Source: Nematostella vectensis (Eukaryota; Cnidaria; Anthozoa; Actiniaria; Edwardsiidae). From it: a stretch of 64,000 bases of DNA. The translations under genes and the position numbers were made by a program. Positions 62,332 to 64,000 of the stretch are shown here, piece by piece. The notes below the pieces were generated by a model. That model saw only the letters and a program-made list of their open reading frames with translations, had not been told where the DNA came from and did not search any database. The stretch spans positions 1,054,001-1,118,000 of the forward strand of contig NC_064047.1 of NCBI RefSeq assembly GCF_932526225.1. Reading direction: 5' to 3'. Within the stretch, counting starts at the first letter, position 1. Every line of letters begins with the position of its first letter.

Positions 62332-62886
62332 AAATGTATCAGCATATTTAACAGTAACGAACTCGTTGAAACGACTCGTATTAGTAGGCCTCTGATACGA
62401 TGTAGATTTAGACCTGAGGTTATACCCTGAATCATGTGTAATGCGACGCCCTTTAATGATAGGAAAAAGAGGATTCTGTGGTTTGATTCTGGAAACGAAC
62501 CGCCGGCATGCAATATTTCTTCGCTCGTGCAACGTTGGAAGGTTTGCAAGCGTGAGTGAACCCTCATAACTACGACCTGGGAAAGTAAATGTTCATTTCA
62601 TACTATTTCATTCCTGTTACCTAAGTCACTTGGTAACGAGGTTTGAGACCTCGAGGGGTAATAAAAAATACTTTAAAAAAGAAATGTTTTTTTTTTTGTA
62701 AACTAAAACTCGCTGCGGGTTAAAACTCCACGGGTTTCTTTGTTATTCCGTTTAGTATCGCGGTGTTATTTACATACATTTAGGGCGCATGTCAGGGAAT
62801 GCGGCGCTTATTCATTCATACTAAGATATGGTGAGGGGTAAAAATTTATTTATAATGAGGCTGTCAATACATACTACATTGTATTG
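62332..62886 (+). repeat. Left arm of long inverted repeat
   Basis: About 555 bp that match, as reverse complement, 63450 to the window end with few differences. The inner end is at CATACTACATTGTATTG. The minus strand of this arm holds an 80-codon frame with a GYNLRSKSTSY segment, a motif type seen near retroelement genes; the right arm carries small indels that break it. Confidence 0.9.
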
Positions 62887-63449
62887 ACCTTTCATCTGTA
62901 TAAGTTTTGTTTGATTGGAAATTAGTGCGATCTCAATTTAATTAACGTGGATGAAAGATCTTACCAAGACCTTTCATCAGTATGAGTTTGGTTTGATTCG
63001 GATTAATTGCTATTGAATAAGAGCCATTTGTCACGATTGGTATTCTGTTAATTTCTTCCTGGAAATTGGTGCGATCTCAATCTAATTAACGTGGATGAAA
63101 GATCTTACTAAGACCCTTCATCTGTATGAATTTGGTTTGATTCGGATCAATTGCTATCGAATTAAAGCCAATTGTCACGAGTGGTATTCTGTTAATTTCT
63201 TCCAGGAAAATAAAGCGATCTCAATGTAATTAACGTGGATGAAAGATCTTCCGAAGACCGGGATTAGGGCAAATCAGTGACCCATACTTTTCGAGCACGG
63301 CGCCCAAAATTTGAAAAATATGTAAATATATTATAAGTATTTATAAGGTTAACGTCTAATCTTGTTACTGGAAAAATATCAAAAGTGTTCTATTCTAAGT
63401 GTTCTATGAAGTTATGGTGGTAAATGCAAAAAACCGTCCGTAATTGGGG
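62887..63449 (+). repeat. Loop of the long inverted repeat, with 144-bp direct repeats
   Basis: Units start at 62917, 63061 and 63205, exactly 144 bp apart; the third is partial. Each contains GCGATCTCAATNTAATTAAC then GTGGATGAAAGATCTT. The loop after 63260 is single copy. Confidence 0.85.
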
Positions 63450-64000
63450 CAATACACTGTAGTATGTATTGACAGCCTCATTATAAATAAATTTTCACCT
63501 CTCACCATATCTTAGTATGAATGAATAAGCGCCGCATTCCCTGACAGGCGCCCTAAATGTATGTAAATAACACCGCGATACTAAACAGAATACCAAAGAA
63601 ACCCGTGGAGTTTTAACCCGCAGCGAGTTTTAGTTTACAAAAAAAAAACATTACTTTTTTAAAGTATTTTTATTACCCCTCGAGGTCTCAAACCTCGTTA
63701 CCAAGTGACTTAGGTAACAGGAATGAAATAGTATGAAGTGAACATTTACTTTCCCAGGTCGTAGTTATGAGGGTTCACTCACGCTTGCAAACCTTCCAAC
63801 GTTGCACGAGCGAAGAAATATTGCATGCCGGCGGTTCGTTTCCAGAATCAAACCACAGAATCCTCTTTTTCCTATCATTAAAGGGCGTCGCATTACACAT
63901 GATTCAGGGTAACCTCAGGTCTAAATCTACATCGTATCAGAGGCCTACTAATACGAGTCGTTTCAACGAGTTCGTTACTGTTAAATATGCTGATTACATT
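63450..64000 (-). repeat. Right arm of long inverted repeat (continues past window)
   Basis: Reverse complement of the left arm from the CAATACACTGTAGTATG inner end to the last base of the window, so the true outer end is not visible. The whole structure is at least 1.67 kb. Confidence 0.9.

Noticed and set aside
61677-64000. Remaining exons of PPIL6
   Set aside because: No segment encoding the expected continuation of the cyclophilin domain after QGG was found. It must lie beyond the window or be absent.

Overview
The window is animal nuclear DNA: spliced genes with GT-AG introns, AT-rich spacers, many short inverted-repeat transposons and long tandem arrays. The protein set (TRAPPC10, site-2 protease, radial spoke head 3, a CLIC protein, cyclophilin-like PPIL6) fits a ciliated metazoan. 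The transposon termini and the intron style suggest an anthozoan cnidarian such as a sea anemone, but that is inference only.

Layout. 1-0.8 kb: last coding exon of a TRAPPC10 homologue (+). 1.5-4.1 kb: the 3' half of an unrecognised minus-strand gene, three phase-compatible exons encoding a protein with several short Cys-Cys loops followed by G-K-R / K-K-R / R-R sites, which reads like a secreted peptide precursor. 4.1-10.9 kb: no gene seen, only small repeats, hairpins and a MITE. 10.9-11.1 kb: nine 21-bp units, most with a CACGTG E-box. 11.1-36.8 kb: one continuous satellite of 45/46-bp monomers in a higher-order pattern (leader-A-B-B-A-B-A-B-B-B-tail), 40% of the window. 37.0-37.4 kb: a Penelope-like retroelement remnant. 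38.8-44.9 kb: a complete nine-exon site-2 protease gene, MBTPS2 (+), with MITEs in its introns. 45.1-46.9 kb: spacer with a nonautonomous transposon. 47.0-49.8 kb: complete seven-exon RSPH3 (-). 50.4-51.2 kb: complete two-exon CLIC gene (+), divergent from RSPH3. 51.2-54.3 kb: CLIC 3' region, transposons, an ATTTT microsatellite. 54.3-60.2 kb: first six coding exons of PPIL6 (+), with a perfect RFX-type X-box just upstream of the ATG. 60.2-61.7 kb: a 73-bp minisatellite of 21 exactly spaced units made from the end of PPIL6 exon 6 plus its splice donor. 62.3-64.0 kb: a long inverted repeat running off the window edge.

RSPH3 and PPIL6 are both motile-cilium genes and lie within 5 kb of each other. 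The other genes (golgi trafficking, intramembrane proteolysis, CLIC) show no obvious pathway link; this is ordinary animal gene order interrupted by repeats. The most unusual structures are the exon-derived minisatellite that multiplies a 5' splice site, the higher-order satellite, and the Cys-loop precursor gene. Exon boundaries were set by hand from splice signals, reading phase and remembered family sequences; no search was run.
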